From Monomorium pharaonis (taxonomy: Eukaryota > Arthropoda > Insecta > Hymenoptera > Formicidae): a stretch of 64,000 nucleotides of DNA. Location: positions 27,620,856 through 27,684,855 of the forward strand of contig NC_050470.1 in NCBI RefSeq assembly GCF_013373865.1. The letters run 5' to 3'. Made by a program: the position numbers and the translations under genes. Positions 25,969 to 38,362 of the stretch are shown one piece after another. Within the stretch, counting starts at the first letter, position 1, and the number at the start of each line of letters is the position of its first letter. The notes beneath the pieces were generated by a model. It was given only the letters and a program-made list of their open reading frames with translations. It did not search any database and was not told where the DNA came from.

Positions 25969-28900
25969 GTAAAATCAAGATCGTAAAATCTGTAGAAATT
26001 TTCCAGATAACTCTTTCACGGACCGCTTAATTTGGAAAAATGTTATACAAATTTTTAAAGATTAGATAAGATTTATTATGAGATAAGAGAAGTGAGAGAG
26101 AAAACTTTGTGAAAGAACTCAGTGTTATATTAAAAATATAATAATATATTAAAGATAATTTTTTGAAATTTTTACTCTAATGTTACATGCAGTATAATAT
26201 ACAATATATTACATTATATATTTGTTACAAATTGATACATATATATTTTATTGCCATTTATTACTGCAATACATTAAATTATCATAATTTAAGCTTTTAA
26301 TTATTTTATTTAATACAAGCGAAAAACTGTGAAAGAGTTAAACTAGAACCTATAATAACTCTATATCTACTGTTGTAAATATACTTTGCGTAACTTATGA
26401 TAGGTGAAAGAATACTTGAACGCTTTTATAAGTGTCTATCACCTGATTGATCAGGAATGACACTGCTGGATAACTCGAATACGCACCAGCATGACCAAAG
26501 TGATTAATGCTTCCGCTTGCATGTCTGTCACGTGAGGAACATCCTAAAGTATCGATTAGCTTTGTTGCATCTATTTCTCTGATCGAGTAATCGCATAACA
26601 TCGCAGTTATTTTAATTATCTGCGCACAGTATCGATTTCGTCTTTCAGTACATCTATATATGTATGTATGTGTACATCGTTTAATACAAATACTAATAAA
26701 ATAAAATATCTCGACAATTAAAATGTCTCTGACGAAAGAATTTATTTCGACGCGTTTTCCAGGAACAAGATTTACGAACTCCATTGTATTAACATTATAG
26801 GATTATTTCAAAGCATTAAAAAAATGTTTAAAAATAATATTTTGTTTGCTACTAGTTTATTTGACTTTCATAATTCAATTATTGTTTAAATTGATCTCTC
26901 AATACTTTAAATCCCATTATAGTAGGTCAAACATTTTGACAGTGGATTAGAAGGGATTTCCACAATCTCAATTTACATGCACAAAAACGGATAAAAGGAA
27001 ATAGCGAAACGACAGGTTGAAAATGATATTCTTTATACTCGATATTTCGCAGGGATACGCGTATTTCCATGTATACCGATAGTTCTTTTTCAACGTTAGT
27101 TCATTTCCCAACCCCCTCGAAACAATAGATCTTGACGAAATCGATTAACTCGATATCTTTTCTGTCCTCCCATTCCAGAAAGTGCCCCTGTCCCTGCCAT
27201 CACCACACCAAACGCCATTCACCGGACGTTCAACTCAGGTTAGACTCACGCAGAAAGCAGACTCCTTTTCCAAGCTATTGAAATTTGCTAGCTGCTAGAA
27301 GTATTATTCGCAATTTAGTTACATGCCGTAAGAGTGCATGAATGTTTTTCGTATATTTTTGGTCAAGCCGCCACCAATGGTTTTCGTTCGCCAATGAGTT
27401 GAGGTCGTGGCACGAGAGAGGTAAAACACGGGCAGCGCTCTTCATTTAGGCGTCCGTTACGCTCGGGACTGTCGGGTCAATTTTTTTTGCACAGATACAA
27501 CTGACGCTAACGCGTGCTAATTTGCCGCCGTAATATTGCGAGTCGTAAATATATCATGCGTTAAATGTTCGGTGAAACCGCACGTGAAAACCTTTTTGAA
27601 GTGGTGAAAACCTGATGCAAGCGTGTAATGAGAATCTTTCGAACGATATTCGGCCTCAACTTATTTAAACTTGTAGATTTTCACTGTTATCCATAATTTA
27701 TAGATACGAACCTTTTATGCAGGGCTGTGTACCCCAAAAATTTAGAAAATTTAATTATTCCTATATCTTTTGCATGAATTTCTTTACACTTCTTTTCTAC
27801 TTTTTGAAATAATTGCTGCGATGTTTGAGTAATAAGTAAGTACAGAACTGTTAACTGAAATATGTCATACCTTATCGAAAAGATTGATAATAACAAATTC
27901 TAATACGCTTTATTATTTTGATACATTTCTTTCCTTTTTATATGTTCTAGTTATAATTTTACACAGTTTATATAAATATTTTCACAAAATAATTTATCTC
28001 AATTTTAATTTATTGTTACGCTACAAAAATTATAGAGGAATCTCTTATTTTTGCTTATAATATTGCCTTACGGTTTAAAATTATGAAATTAATTACACCG
28101 TAAGCTTAAATTAAAGTGAAATGATTATTAAAATAATTAAGTTTAAAATCGATTCTGTAATTAAAAGTTTCTAAACAAAGTTCAACACGCGTAAAAATGT
28201 GTTCTATTTAATCGACAATATTTTTAAACTAAAGTGGATAAGTTTTATACTCTTATCGAAATTGATAATATCGATGAATAATATCGAGGAATAATATTAA
28301 TAGCTAATAATTAGCGGAAGATACTTCATCTAAATTTGATGTAATATTGAAATTGAGTTAATGTTAATGTAAGCTTTTTTGTTGTATTTGCTCAAAACAT
28401 GTTAATTGTGTTAATTATAAATACGTGTTTATTATATTTGCAATTGTTTTCTCAAAAACTGAAAAATAGCGAATAAAGCATTTTCTTCTCCATGATGATA
28501 TAAAATTATTAATATAATTTTTCAAGACACACATATAACACAGTGCGTCATAAAAATCTATAATTAAGTCTACCTCTTTTTCGTGAAACGTATAAATAAA
28601 AGGAATAGAAAGAAAGAAAAAGAGTTTTGACAGATTGATTCTATCGATATAAAAAGATACATCAATTCTGTTAATATGGTAATTGAATTATCTTAAATTA
28701 TAAGATAATTTGATTGCGTCATTTGTATAAAATTTTACGCGAACAAAGCAAGTTAAAGATGCCATGTTTCAGTAAGATTTTAGATCATGCAAATAGACGA
28801 GTTTGATATCAGTTAAGAGTACAGTTTAATGTGTCGATCGCAGCTTATTTCGTTATTTAACATAGATAAATACGGATGGATGCGGAATATTTAAGCGTAC

Positions 28901-30009
28901 GGTTTTCTAACGTGTGTTACAGCTGCTCAGGCGAAGATCCTGGGAGCGGAAGACGTTTACGTGAAGAAGGGTAGCACGATAAGTCTCACGTGCGAAGTGA
29001 ATGTGCGAAGTACACCACCCAGTAGCGTTTCCTGGCATCACGGAGGGGCCGTGGTGGATTTCGACAGTCCTAGGTACAAACCGCTAAGACTCGAATTCTC
29101 AGTTTTGCTCTCCTTGTTGAATCTCTGTTCTTTCTTTCTCTCACATACACAACACGCACGTTTCCATTCGATCGCGGACGTTATCGTTATGTTATCGTAT
29201 AATCGACGGAGATCCTACGAGAAAAGTTTCCTCGTCTCGGCAAACGAGGAGGGAGGTTTCGGCCGAGTTTTTCGGGTCGCTATCTTACGGTATCGCCGAT
29301 CGAGCGGAAAGCGTTGGAGCACCCCGCCTTTAATCTTTTCGTCAGCCCGTCAACTCGGGGAAGGATCATCAAGAGTCGAAAAAGCAAACGACCCTTGATC
29401 CGGCAATTTTGTTCGGGATTAGTTCAGATAACGATCGTGTGAAAAAATGTAAAAGTACTTTATCTTTTCCTCTTTTTCTCTCTGCAGAGCGAAATCTGTC
29501 ACTTAATACAATATCGAAGGTTGATGTTACGTCACTCGTTATGAAATATCATGATATATTCGCAATTGTCGTACCTTTAGTTTAGTTTTATGGGAAAATA
29601 TCTGACGCGAGTAAACTTTTTTATTCACACATTTCTCTGCGCCATTTGTCAGTAAACGTCCGACAATATGGGATGCGAATGAGAGACCACGTTTATGTAT
29701 CGTACACTTACAGTATATAAACATGGAGTGTGTGCCTTTACCTGCTATGATTCAAAAATGTATTCAAGAGATATGAGAGAGAGAAGGGTATATAATCTCT
29801 ACGATATTGGACAGCGTGCGCAATAAAGGACGTAGGTTCCATGTATATAGCACATCTCTCTCTCTCTCCCTCCCTCTCTCTCCCTCTCTTTCCCTTACAC
29901 TTGGACACACTATACATACTCCAAATATATTATACATATATGTTATAAGATTATATACCCTTTGCACGGCATTTTGCCGATGTTTTGTTTTGTAAGCTGC
30001 GCTTTCTGC

Positions 30010-30086
<77 letters not shown>

Positions 30087-33000
30087 TAATGACAAAGTAG
30101 CAATGTGTGTGACGAGAACGGCGCCAAAGTATCTGCGATAATTCAGTGTACACCGCAGGGGCGGGGTTTCCCTGGAGACGGAGAAAACGGATACCGGGAC
30201 GACAAGCAGACTACTGGTGACACAGGCCAGATTGACCGACAGCGGAAATTACACCTGCATCCCTAGCAACGCGAATCCAGCGAGCGTAATGGTCCACGTG
30301 CTGAATGGTAAGCGAATTTCTCTTTTCTTCTTTTTTTTTATGACGCGGACTTATCCGGTGGCCCATCATCCTCTCTCGCCTCTCGCGACATACCCGGATA
30401 TTCGGATACTCGGAGCTGCCTTAATGACATATCGCGATGGAAACGTCTGAATATCCGCGGTTGAAATTTTCAGATAACCCGGCAGTGCTCTGAGAACCTC
30501 TATATATTACGAGCCATTATCTATTCGGGCCGGTCCCATATGACGCGATAATTTGCTAAATTTTCAACCAATGCAGACGCGCTGCGATTACGTGCCGACG
30601 AGTTCTCATTATTACAAATGTGACCAATATAATAATTATTCGATCTGATTATCATGTCAAATATGCGTCTTTCTATCCACTGGTTTTATAAGAATGACAT
30701 AACGGGGTATGAACTACATCGCACTTGTACGAAAAATTGCAAGACATTTATATTGAAGATTATTGTTTTAAAGACCAATTAATTTTTCCTCATTATATAC
30801 GATATGCCGCATGTGAGTCAGAATCTTACTTGATACATAAAAGCAAGTAATTCTTGATAATTTATGCGTTCCACAACGTAATTCGCTTATGAACTAACCG
30901 AATAACAAGAATACCAAATTGCAACATCAATCCGCCCTATTATCTTGTTATTAATGAATATAATCAAGAATAAAACGGCTTTTTTTATTCCCATAAATTA
31001 CGCAGTGTTTCTTGTGCCATGTAACTCGATATACCATCGACGAGGTATAGTCGGATTTTCTCTTCTTTATTTTTCTTTTTTTCTTTTGCGTTGAGAAAAC
31101 ACGCGCGAGTTGAGTCGGGCTGCTGCGTCATGTGCACGCTCTTCGATAAACGTCGCGTGCACATGCACATTCAAGAACCATTGCATGCGGAAAAATCTCC
31201 AAGCACCGGCGTATAAACATTTCCATGTCGGCATTCTTGTAATACCGCATTTTCATGTCCACCACATCACGCGATTCGATCAGAGTTCACGGCTAACCGT
31301 TTGTTTTTTATTAGAGTGCAACCGGATTTGCATGATATTCATTTTAAACGAAAAATTCCCTCTCTGTCTCAGTTTCAAGTTTACTCACAAGTCAAATATG
31401 CAATACGCATTAGCTTGTGTATTTTATTGAATCCAATTGATTTTACTTTGACAGCATAAATAACAATATTGAAAAGTATATAAAACCACAAAACTCTATC
31501 GTGTATATGTATATAATAAAGTTAAAAATTAAATAATTTATTAATACTTAGTTATAAACTCATTTGAATGCAACTTTTATCTTAGTACAACAGTTTTTCA
31601 AATTCTTTTTTCTTATGAATGAAAAATTGAATACTTGCTATGTACAAATTGTTTACAAATATATTGCTTAACACTTAAGTGATTTTTATACGTTTAAAAA
31701 ATTATGTACATTTAAACACTTTAATCTTTTCTTTTCGGCATTTTTCAGTGTTTTATTATTGTGAAGCAACAGTTCTGCAACAATTGAGTTTGGCATGTTT
31801 TTAGCATCTTTGTAGAAGCGGAGTTTAGAAATTTGAAATGTCATCCTTTTCATTATCGCGTGATATTCCTTTCGAGAAAATTTTATACAATAGAAAGCTT
31901 TCGCGTATAGCAAAATTTTCCAACGGTATTGTGTTCGTGCGACCGACAAATTTCACATCAATAAACGCTTACATATTCACAACGCAAGTTTGGCGACAGG
32001 AAGCCAGCGGGCTCCTGAAGTGTGACATTCGAAAGGGACGGCATGCGTTCATTCATCAAGTATCGAAATCCCCCGTCATAAAGTTTGACAGGCTCGTATA
32101 TTGGAGTCGCAGCAAGTACTCGGCGCCGCACGCATACTCTCGCTTTTGATCTATTGTCAGCTGGCAGCGCTCGCGATAACACATGTAATATCTTGTTCGG
32201 CAAGTTCACCAATCCAAGCTGTCAATCATCGCGAGTTCGCAGACTCGGCACGCGTCTCGTCGAAACTCGCGCTGCAGCTGCAGCTATTCGAAATCAACAT
32301 CTTTTTACGTTTCCTTCGGTGTCAGGAAAATCGAATTTATACGTAATCAATAAAATATTTTTAATAAAATTAGCAATAAGATTTTTCTAATATTGTAAGA
32401 ATGAGATATACTCAAAACAAATATATGAAATGGTTTTATATTAATATTTAATTTATGTTGTACTTTTTCTGAAAAATTTTTATGTACTTTAGAGTTGACT
32501 TTTTTGATGAAACTGTTTATTTAAAAATTTAAAAATTTAATGTAATATATAAAATTTTATTCTTTAGTTATATATAAATAATTTTAACTAAATTTTGTCC
32601 GCACGGAATTTTAATATTTAACTGTATACAAAAATATTTAAAATTAAGTATTAAAACATTTTGAAAGAGTATTTTATAATACAACGTTATTAAAACGATT
32701 ATAATTTCGTACGATGTAAAAAATTTGCGATGTGAAAATTACAGTTTGTTTTAGTCCATTACATTTGGAAGATACATCATCATCATTTTATTCCTGTATG
32801 ACGTGATCTACTCAATATTCGGTGGAAAAAAAAAAGACTACATCGATATTCCGCAACTTTCGTTTCGGTTCATTTCGACACCGATGCTACATGCGTCCTA
32901 GCCAGCAATGCAATAAATTTACAATACCACTGGCCTCTCTTCAATCCCTGATTAAATTAATGTTTTTGAATTCATAGCATCCCACGTCGGCGGCTACAAA

Positions 33001-34998
33001 AATCAACAAAACCACCCGGCAACTAGGCAACAGACCGCCCGCCGTGTACACCGTCCACGTTTGCACGGCAATCGAATTGCAGAACTTAACAAGCTTTCTT
33101 CGACGGTTTCCACGGTTTCCACGCAGCCTCGCGCACTGTCCATCCCCCGTACGCCCGCGGTGCGCTTTCCACCCTTCGAACCCATCGAGACATCGATCGC
33201 GCCCACTTTCGTCCGGAAACGCCCGGCGTACGCGCGCCTCGCTCGCAGAGAGCTCCGGTCGCTTCCGGTGCCGGATGAAAATTAATGCGGCACAGTTCGT
33301 CTGCATAATTAATTTATAGGGCGCACCCGGTCGCCGCGGTCGGCGCATTGGCCATCGACGTTATTTCAAACACAGCTGATTACTCTGCAAAATTGACCGC
33401 AAATTTCAATTATTTCCCGATAAACCCGTATGCGACCTGGGGGCTATCCGTTTTGGCACGTACTGTCTGCGTATTAACGCAATTACGCACGTCGCGGTCG
33501 TGCTCGACCGTCGACATTTCGAGTGCCGGGCCGGTGTCATTTTTCGATAACAGGCCAGGTAAACGAGGCGGTAACGGTAAACTCCGCCCGATGAGATTTT
33601 CAATTTGCTCGTAAATTGCGACCTTATCGAAGGGGCCCGGTTACCGTGTCGCGGAACCGCCGTTATGTCATACATATACCGCCGCCGGACCCGTGATTAT
33701 CTTTACTACTGCCGAATGTTACACGCAACGCGGCGATACCGCGCGCCGTCGTTATGGAACGCGAAATTGTTGTTTTCCGCTTCGAATATGATGTTTGCCG
33801 TAGCTGCTGTTACTGCCGAACAAAATGATATTTCTTTCGTACACACGGCACGCTTTCTATTATTAATCTTTTAATTTTGATCTTAATATTTTCCTGATTA
33901 TTATATGTGTTATATAATATTCAATTTTCTAATAATTTTTAAAATTTAATACAAAAAGTTTGATTTATATGAAAATTACAAATTTTTATTAACATTTCCT
34001 TATACGCATTAATCTTCCTTAATTTTTGTTACAATACATGTTGATTCTTATCGTACGTTGTTTATTAATGCGTTGAATTTTAGTTACGAAGAAAAATGCA
34101 AGAGTTTACTATAATGTATTTTATTTTTCCAATTATATTTTCCTCTATACCAGATATGGTTACTAGAGAGAAAGAGAGAGAGAGAGAGAAAGAGATTGTC
34201 GTTAGGCTGGAAAGTTTCCACTTAGCGTTTAACACGTTATACGAACGATTAACCTACATTGTGAATCTAATTAGGGCTGCACAATTAAATTCCTGCGTTA
34301 TGTAGCTACTCGAGATAATATTCAATGCGAAGAGACTATGACGTGGTTTATAGAATTAACTATATAGAACGCGATAGAGAATTTGCTTCAACTCATCCGA
34401 ACAATTTTCTATACATTAGTTTTAATAAGTTTCAAATTGTATAACGATCTAATTAATTTTATTAACATCGCAGAAAGATGAATATTAGTATATATGTATG
34501 TGTATATAAAGTATAAATTTAATAATTTAATAATTGTGATTATATATATAAGTATTTGTATATGAAATGTACAAGTCGATAATATTTTACATCAAAGTGA
34601 AAAGTTGCTACGAAATTTTATGTATATTAACTTATGAATTATTTTGCATGTATAGTTGATGTATAAAAAGATTGTATACTTATACATACAATCGCAATTA
34701 TTAAATTTATACTTTACATACATGTATGTTAATATATACGTACATATATTTATTTATCTATTATAATTATATATTTAATATAATTTTATACATATTTAAA
34801 AGATATACACGTATTCATTAAATATGTATGAAGAATTGCATGTTTACCGAGATTGAAGACAGAAGAGCTAAAGGTGACTCGCCTATTTCTGTTGCAGGTG
34901 AACATCCGGCGGCGATGCAGCATGGCGGCAGCTGCGGCGTGGCCCCTACCATTTTGCTTGCCAGCGTCACCCTCATAATTGCAAACCTGTTGAGGTGA
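25758..34998 (+). CDS. dpr: dpr-family two-Ig cell-surface protein, 3' part of gene (five exons)
   Basis: Spliced model: 25758-25968, 27179-27238 (linker exon), 28923-29073, 30159-30307, 34898-34998. The joined reading frame is open for 223 codons (203 without the 60-bp exon) to a TGA. It encodes the second half of Ig1 (SWIRKRDLHILT, DEWTLRI, DAGVYECQV), a short linker, a full Ig2 (KKGSTISLTCEV, SVSWHH, DSPRGGVSLETEKTDTGTTS, DSGNYTCIPSNANPASV) and a hydrophobic C-terminus after GEHPAAMQ. These motifs are diagnostic of Drosophila Dpr proteins, which bind DIP proteins at neuronal surfaces to control synaptic recognition. Which paralogue it is cannot be settled here. The signal peptide and the first half of Ig1, including its first Cys, are missing and probably lie upstream of the window. 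The first AATAAA after the stop is at 36,045. Confidence 0.92.
25969..27178 (+). other. dpr intron (1.2 kb)
   Basis: AT-rich, starting GTAAAA and ending in a strong acceptor (TTTTCTGTCCTCCCATTCCAG). The 129-codon minus-strand ORF at 26,395-26,784 has no recognisable domain and is ignored. Confidence 0.7.
27179..27238 (+). CDS. dpr: dpr 60-bp linker exon, probable cassette
   Basis: A pyrimidine-rich acceptor ends at 27178 and the donor CAG|GTTAGA follows 27238. The segment is exactly 60 bp, enters in phase 1 and leaves in phase 1, and is open in that frame. It reads ESAPVPAITTPNAIHRTFNS and sits between the end of Ig1 (LKVE) and the start of Ig2 (AAQAKILG). It is rich in Pro, Thr, Ser and Ala, as expected of a flexible or O-glycosylated hinge. 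Because both neighbours also join in phase 1, it can be included or skipped without breaking the frame. Transcript evidence is not available here. The acceptor, phase and length together make a chance occurrence unlikely. Confidence 0.72.
27239..28922 (+). other. dpr intron (1.7 kb)
   Basis: Starts GTTAGA and ends GTGTGTTACAG. A good branch-point match, TTCTAAC, lies at 28,905-28,911. AT-rich, no other feature seen. Confidence 0.65.
28923..29073 (+). CDS. dpr: dpr exon: first half of Ig domain 2
   Basis: Enters in phase 1 and leaves in phase 2. Encodes AAQAKILGAEDVYV, then KKGSTISLTCEVNV with the first Ig2 Cys, then the C-strand Trp in SVSWHHGGAVVDFDSP. It ends at AG, which with the next exon gives Arg in DSPRGG, a hallmark of the family. 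The donor is AG|GTACAA, weaker than the usual GTAAGT. A longer ORF reading straight on past 29073 runs into intron sequence and should not be used. Confidence 0.92.
29855..29896. repeat. CT-rich simple repeat in dpr intron
   Basis: CT dinucleotide run with CCCT interruptions. Confidence 0.9.
30016..30084. repeat. (GA)n microsatellite in dpr intron
   Basis: About 35 GA units, ending 74 bp before the exon at 30159, so it occupies the region just upstream of where the branch point should lie. Confidence 0.96.
30159..30307 (+). CDS. dpr: dpr exon: second half of Ig domain 2
   Basis: The first base completes the Arg codon of DSPRGG. Encodes GGVSLETEKTDTGTTS, RLLVTQARLTDSGNY, then TCIPSNANPASVMVHVLN. 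It contains the second Ig2 Cys and an N-glycosylation sequon (NYT). It leaves in phase 1 at AATG|GTAAGC, a strong donor. A 77-codon ORF that reads through this donor contains intron and should be trimmed. Confidence 0.93.
30308..34897 (+). other. dpr intron (4.6 kb)
   Basis: Mostly AT-rich, with a distinct CpG/GC-rich block at about 32,940-33,800 that carries overlapping ORFs on both strands (up to 135 codons) but no recognisable domain. A short GA-rich tract is at about 34,168-34,192. It ends CTATTTCTGTTGCAG. The GC block may be a conserved regulatory element, but nothing in the sequence proves it. Confidence 0.6.
34898..34998 (+). CDS. dpr: dpr C-terminal exon with hydrophobic tail and stop
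   Basis: Joins in phase 1 to give GEHPAAMQHGGSCG, matching the GEHPxAMQ signature at the end of Ig2 in Dpr proteins. A hydrophobic segment (VAPTILLASVTLIIANLL) follows, then Arg and TGA at 34996-34998. The short hydrophobic C-terminus after small residues (GGSCG) fits a GPI-attachment signal, as reported for several Dpr proteins; a single membrane span is the alternative. The stop overlaps a consensus splice donor (GAG|GTGAGC), so a longer alternative C-terminus is possible. Confidence 0.9.
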
Positions 34999-37900
34999 GC
35001 AGCCGCGTTGTGAACCATACATCTTAAAAAAAAAGAAAGTCAAATGCGTTAGCGGTCGGGAGAGACAACGTCCAAAGTGAACGCAGCGATCTTGGATCGA
35101 CGCGCAACGGTACACGCTCGGAAAAATCGCCCGGCCGACCGCGATAGATCGCTTTAGCTCACGCCTCGCTGTCACACGCTGCGTGTATCCGTTCGTCGAG
35201 TGCTCGCGGAAGCGGCGACAAGAGAATCACAGTGTGGACCGAAGTGCAGTGGACCAACGCTCTGTGAAGGACGCAGTGACGTGGCGGACGATCTTTAGCA
35301 CGTACGTTTTTAACACGAAAATCTTTTACAGACTCGCCATTCTTTTGTATTGAAATCGTGTTAAATGCATCGCGGCAAGCAGATGACGAATTATTCTCAA
35401 CATTCCCGGTAGATACGGTTGAACGTTCACCAGAGGAGCTCTTTTGCACTTGTGCTTTTTATATAATTAAATCGGCATGTTAACCGTGTCTCAACGAATC
35501 TGCATGGACTCTCTCTCTAGTGATGAAAAAGAACTGTTCATTTCGTGATTTCGGGTTGCGAGAACTCTGTTAAAGAATTTGTATTTTAACTATTTGTATT
35601 TTAACAAATTCAATAATGGCCTCGTAGTATTCTACGTAATATTCTACGTAATACCGAAGAACGACGCTGTACTTGGCAAAGAGTCGGATCGTTTGCAGGA
35701 TCAGTTACGATCGCCAATGCTTTCGAATCGAGTATCGATGGCTGGATCCGTTCGATGGCTACGAAATGATTATTACACGAATCGAAATTTATAATCTAAC
35801 GATTATCAACTAGCTGCATAATAATTATCAGATAATTAAGGCTCTTGTACACAAAACGAGTGTACATAAAATGAGCATGTAGAATTTGCCGTGACTTTGT
35901 ACAGTACAATGCACGTGCGAGAATTGTCACGTGACCGATAATCGTTTTCGTCGTTTTGGGCACTATTGTATATAGCTTATATTATATTGGTTATAATATA
36001 ATAGATATATGGTATACATACAATCATAAATTTGCGAAAATTCTAATAAAAACCTTGTGCCTCGAGCGCAATTCAGCATCTTGGACGTGCCAGATATTTT
36101 TCGTATACTGCCGGTGTTATGTATGCTATATATACCTAAAGACTTTGCCTACATTTGATTTGTTCAGTTTTTGTTAAATATTTAATGTTCGTTATTAAGA
36201 GATAATTGCTTCAGTGAGGAAATTGTTGCTAAAGTGAGACTGTTGCGATAATTTTTTCTCGAAACACCGTGAGAATGTCTTATTGCAAAAATAATTTTGC
36301 GTTAAACTGTAGGTATAAAATCAAGTTTTTATAATATTAACATTTACATGTTAATATAATGATATATTTACGGAAATTAAAATTGTTGTTTACCAAATGC
36401 AGTGTTTTAATACGCGACAAAACTGTTTAACAAAGTTAAAAAGTTATATAAAAGATTTCTTTATGAAATTTTAATCGGGTTACAAGTGTAATAAACTTTT
36501 CTTGTGTGTGTGTGTGTGTGTATTCTTACTCTGAACAAGTATTTAAAGTTATTGAGTTTGTAAGAACGTAATTCTTTCTTTAAAATACATATTTGAAATG
36601 CCAAAATATAATTTTTATAAAATTTTTTAATTTACATAAGAGGAAAAAGTCGATATTGCATTAAAATCAACCAATCACAACTGTCTACATGAAACGTCAT
36701 GTTTTAATTAATTTTAATATTTTTTTCAATTGGGTGAGATCTGTTGAAGACATCGCGAACAAATCAATCCTGATTTTATAAAAGAAATTTAGAAAAAATC
36801 TATATGTTAAAATATAATTAAATATTGGAAAATATTTTTTTTATTGTCAGGAGAAAAAGGGAATTTATAGTATACGGAATTATACTACCAAAAAATGGAA
36901 ATGCAACCAGAAGTAATCACTTTAGTAATGGCAGTAGATAGGTCTGTATCTTCGATATGTTTCTGTTTGTTTATGGTAACAAGATTTTTTGAACTAAATG
37001 AATCGTTATATCGTATATATCTTGTTGCTTTAGCGTTCTCATGTAATCAAAGCGCAATTTGTCGAAGTAATATTCCTCTTTCAAACATGTATATCATTTT
37101 ATTTCCAAAATTTATTCAAATTTGAGCTATGAGAATATCAAAGTGATTTTTTCAAAACGCTACAAAGTTAATTTATCGGATTAATCAAAACGGACATTAA
37201 CGATCACCGATAACGGACATTACGTTAAAATGTATTATAAAACTCGTGTATAGATAAGCGAAGTGAAAAGATAATACATAAATATATTTAAATAGATCAA
37301 TAATAAGCGTTCGTTATCTATCACGATATAATAGTATGGAAAGTATAATTCGAAAGATCAAAATGTAATTATATAAATAAAATAAAAGTTCTTTTGCAGA
37401 ACTATTAAAAAGTCGCCTTTTGGTAACTCATTTAAATTCTTTATAAAATATTAATCAAATATCAAGTATTATTATTAAAAATTATTTAATTGTTTATATT
37501 ACAGAAGGTTTTATTTGTTTTGCACAATATGTAGTTATATTATTTTTTATGAAATTAATGCTATTTTAAATAACAGAAATAAAATTCTTTACAGAAAATA
37601 ATACAGTGACTTACTCAAATTTGCAAGTGAATCTAATAAATGTATATAGTAGACATGATTTTGCTATTAAAAATTTGTTTATTAATATTAAATTATATAG
37701 TAATATTCTGACTTTAATCTCAGATTCGATATTTCCATCAAATTCAGAGGAATAAATGCTTAAATTATTCGTCTTTTGTATTTGATTAAATTGATTATTT
37801 TGATTATCTAAGATAGTTGAATATTTCTAAATAATTGCTCAAATTAATTTTTTTCGAATCCAAGTTTTTTTTTTTTGAGATGGAAAAAATAAGAAGAGGA

Positions 37901-38280
37901 AGAAAAGCAAAATCCTAGATATGATCATTAAATAATTTAACGCACTAATATAGAATATAGCAGTAAATCATTAGGCAGTAGGTTTATTACGACTTATAAT
38001 GTAATATGAATAAAAAATATCATAATGATTAAAAATATTAAGATACGATTTAACTTAGAATCTATAGATTTTTTATAACAGTGTAGCTCGAAAAACACAC
38101 AAATTAGGATCTACCCGTTGTTGAAGATAGTAAAATGTTTCTGAATTTTTATTCAGATTCAGAGAGGAAATATCGTGCTATCAATTTGTATGTACATAAT
38201 TTTTTATGTTATGATTTATATTAATATATTAATTATACATAAGTAAATCGAGTTATATATTCCGTTAAAAAATTATGAAC

Positions 38281-38283
<3 letters not shown>
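34999..38283. other. Non-coding stretch downstream of dpr (3' UTR, then intergenic)
   Basis: The part to about 36,050 may be dpr 3' UTR; the first AATAAA is at 36,045-36,050. A (TG)n tract is at about 36,505-36,522. The rest is very AT-rich, and ORFs such as 36,895-37,125 are unrecognised. No further gene seen. Confidence 0.5.

Positions 38284-38359
<76 letters not shown>
38284..38359. repeat. (GA)n microsatellite
   Basis: About 38 GA units. Confidence 0.97.

Positions 38360-38362
<3 letters not shown>

Larger units (their letters stand above)
29074..30158 (+). other. dpr intron (1.1 kb) with complementary CT and GA tracts
   Basis: Starts GTACAA and ends ACACCGCAG with a poor pyrimidine tract. 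Contains a CT-rich tract (29,855-29,896) and a (GA)n run (30,016-30,084), listed separately. Confidence 0.65.

Noticed and set aside
25782..26030. Open frame taken as an intact short gene
   Set aside because: Its first codon is an internal TTG (Leu of DLHILT) and its last 20 codons lie past a splice donor. The exon is 25758-25968.
28961..29398. 145-codon ORF as a single-exon gene
   Set aside because: Only the part to 29073 is exon. The remainder loses all Ig character and the true continuation is at 30159.
32941..33800. Several ORFs of 67-135 codons on both strands
   Set aside because: They overlap antisense in a GC-rich block inside a dpr intron, with Arg/Pro/Ser-rich composition and no domain.
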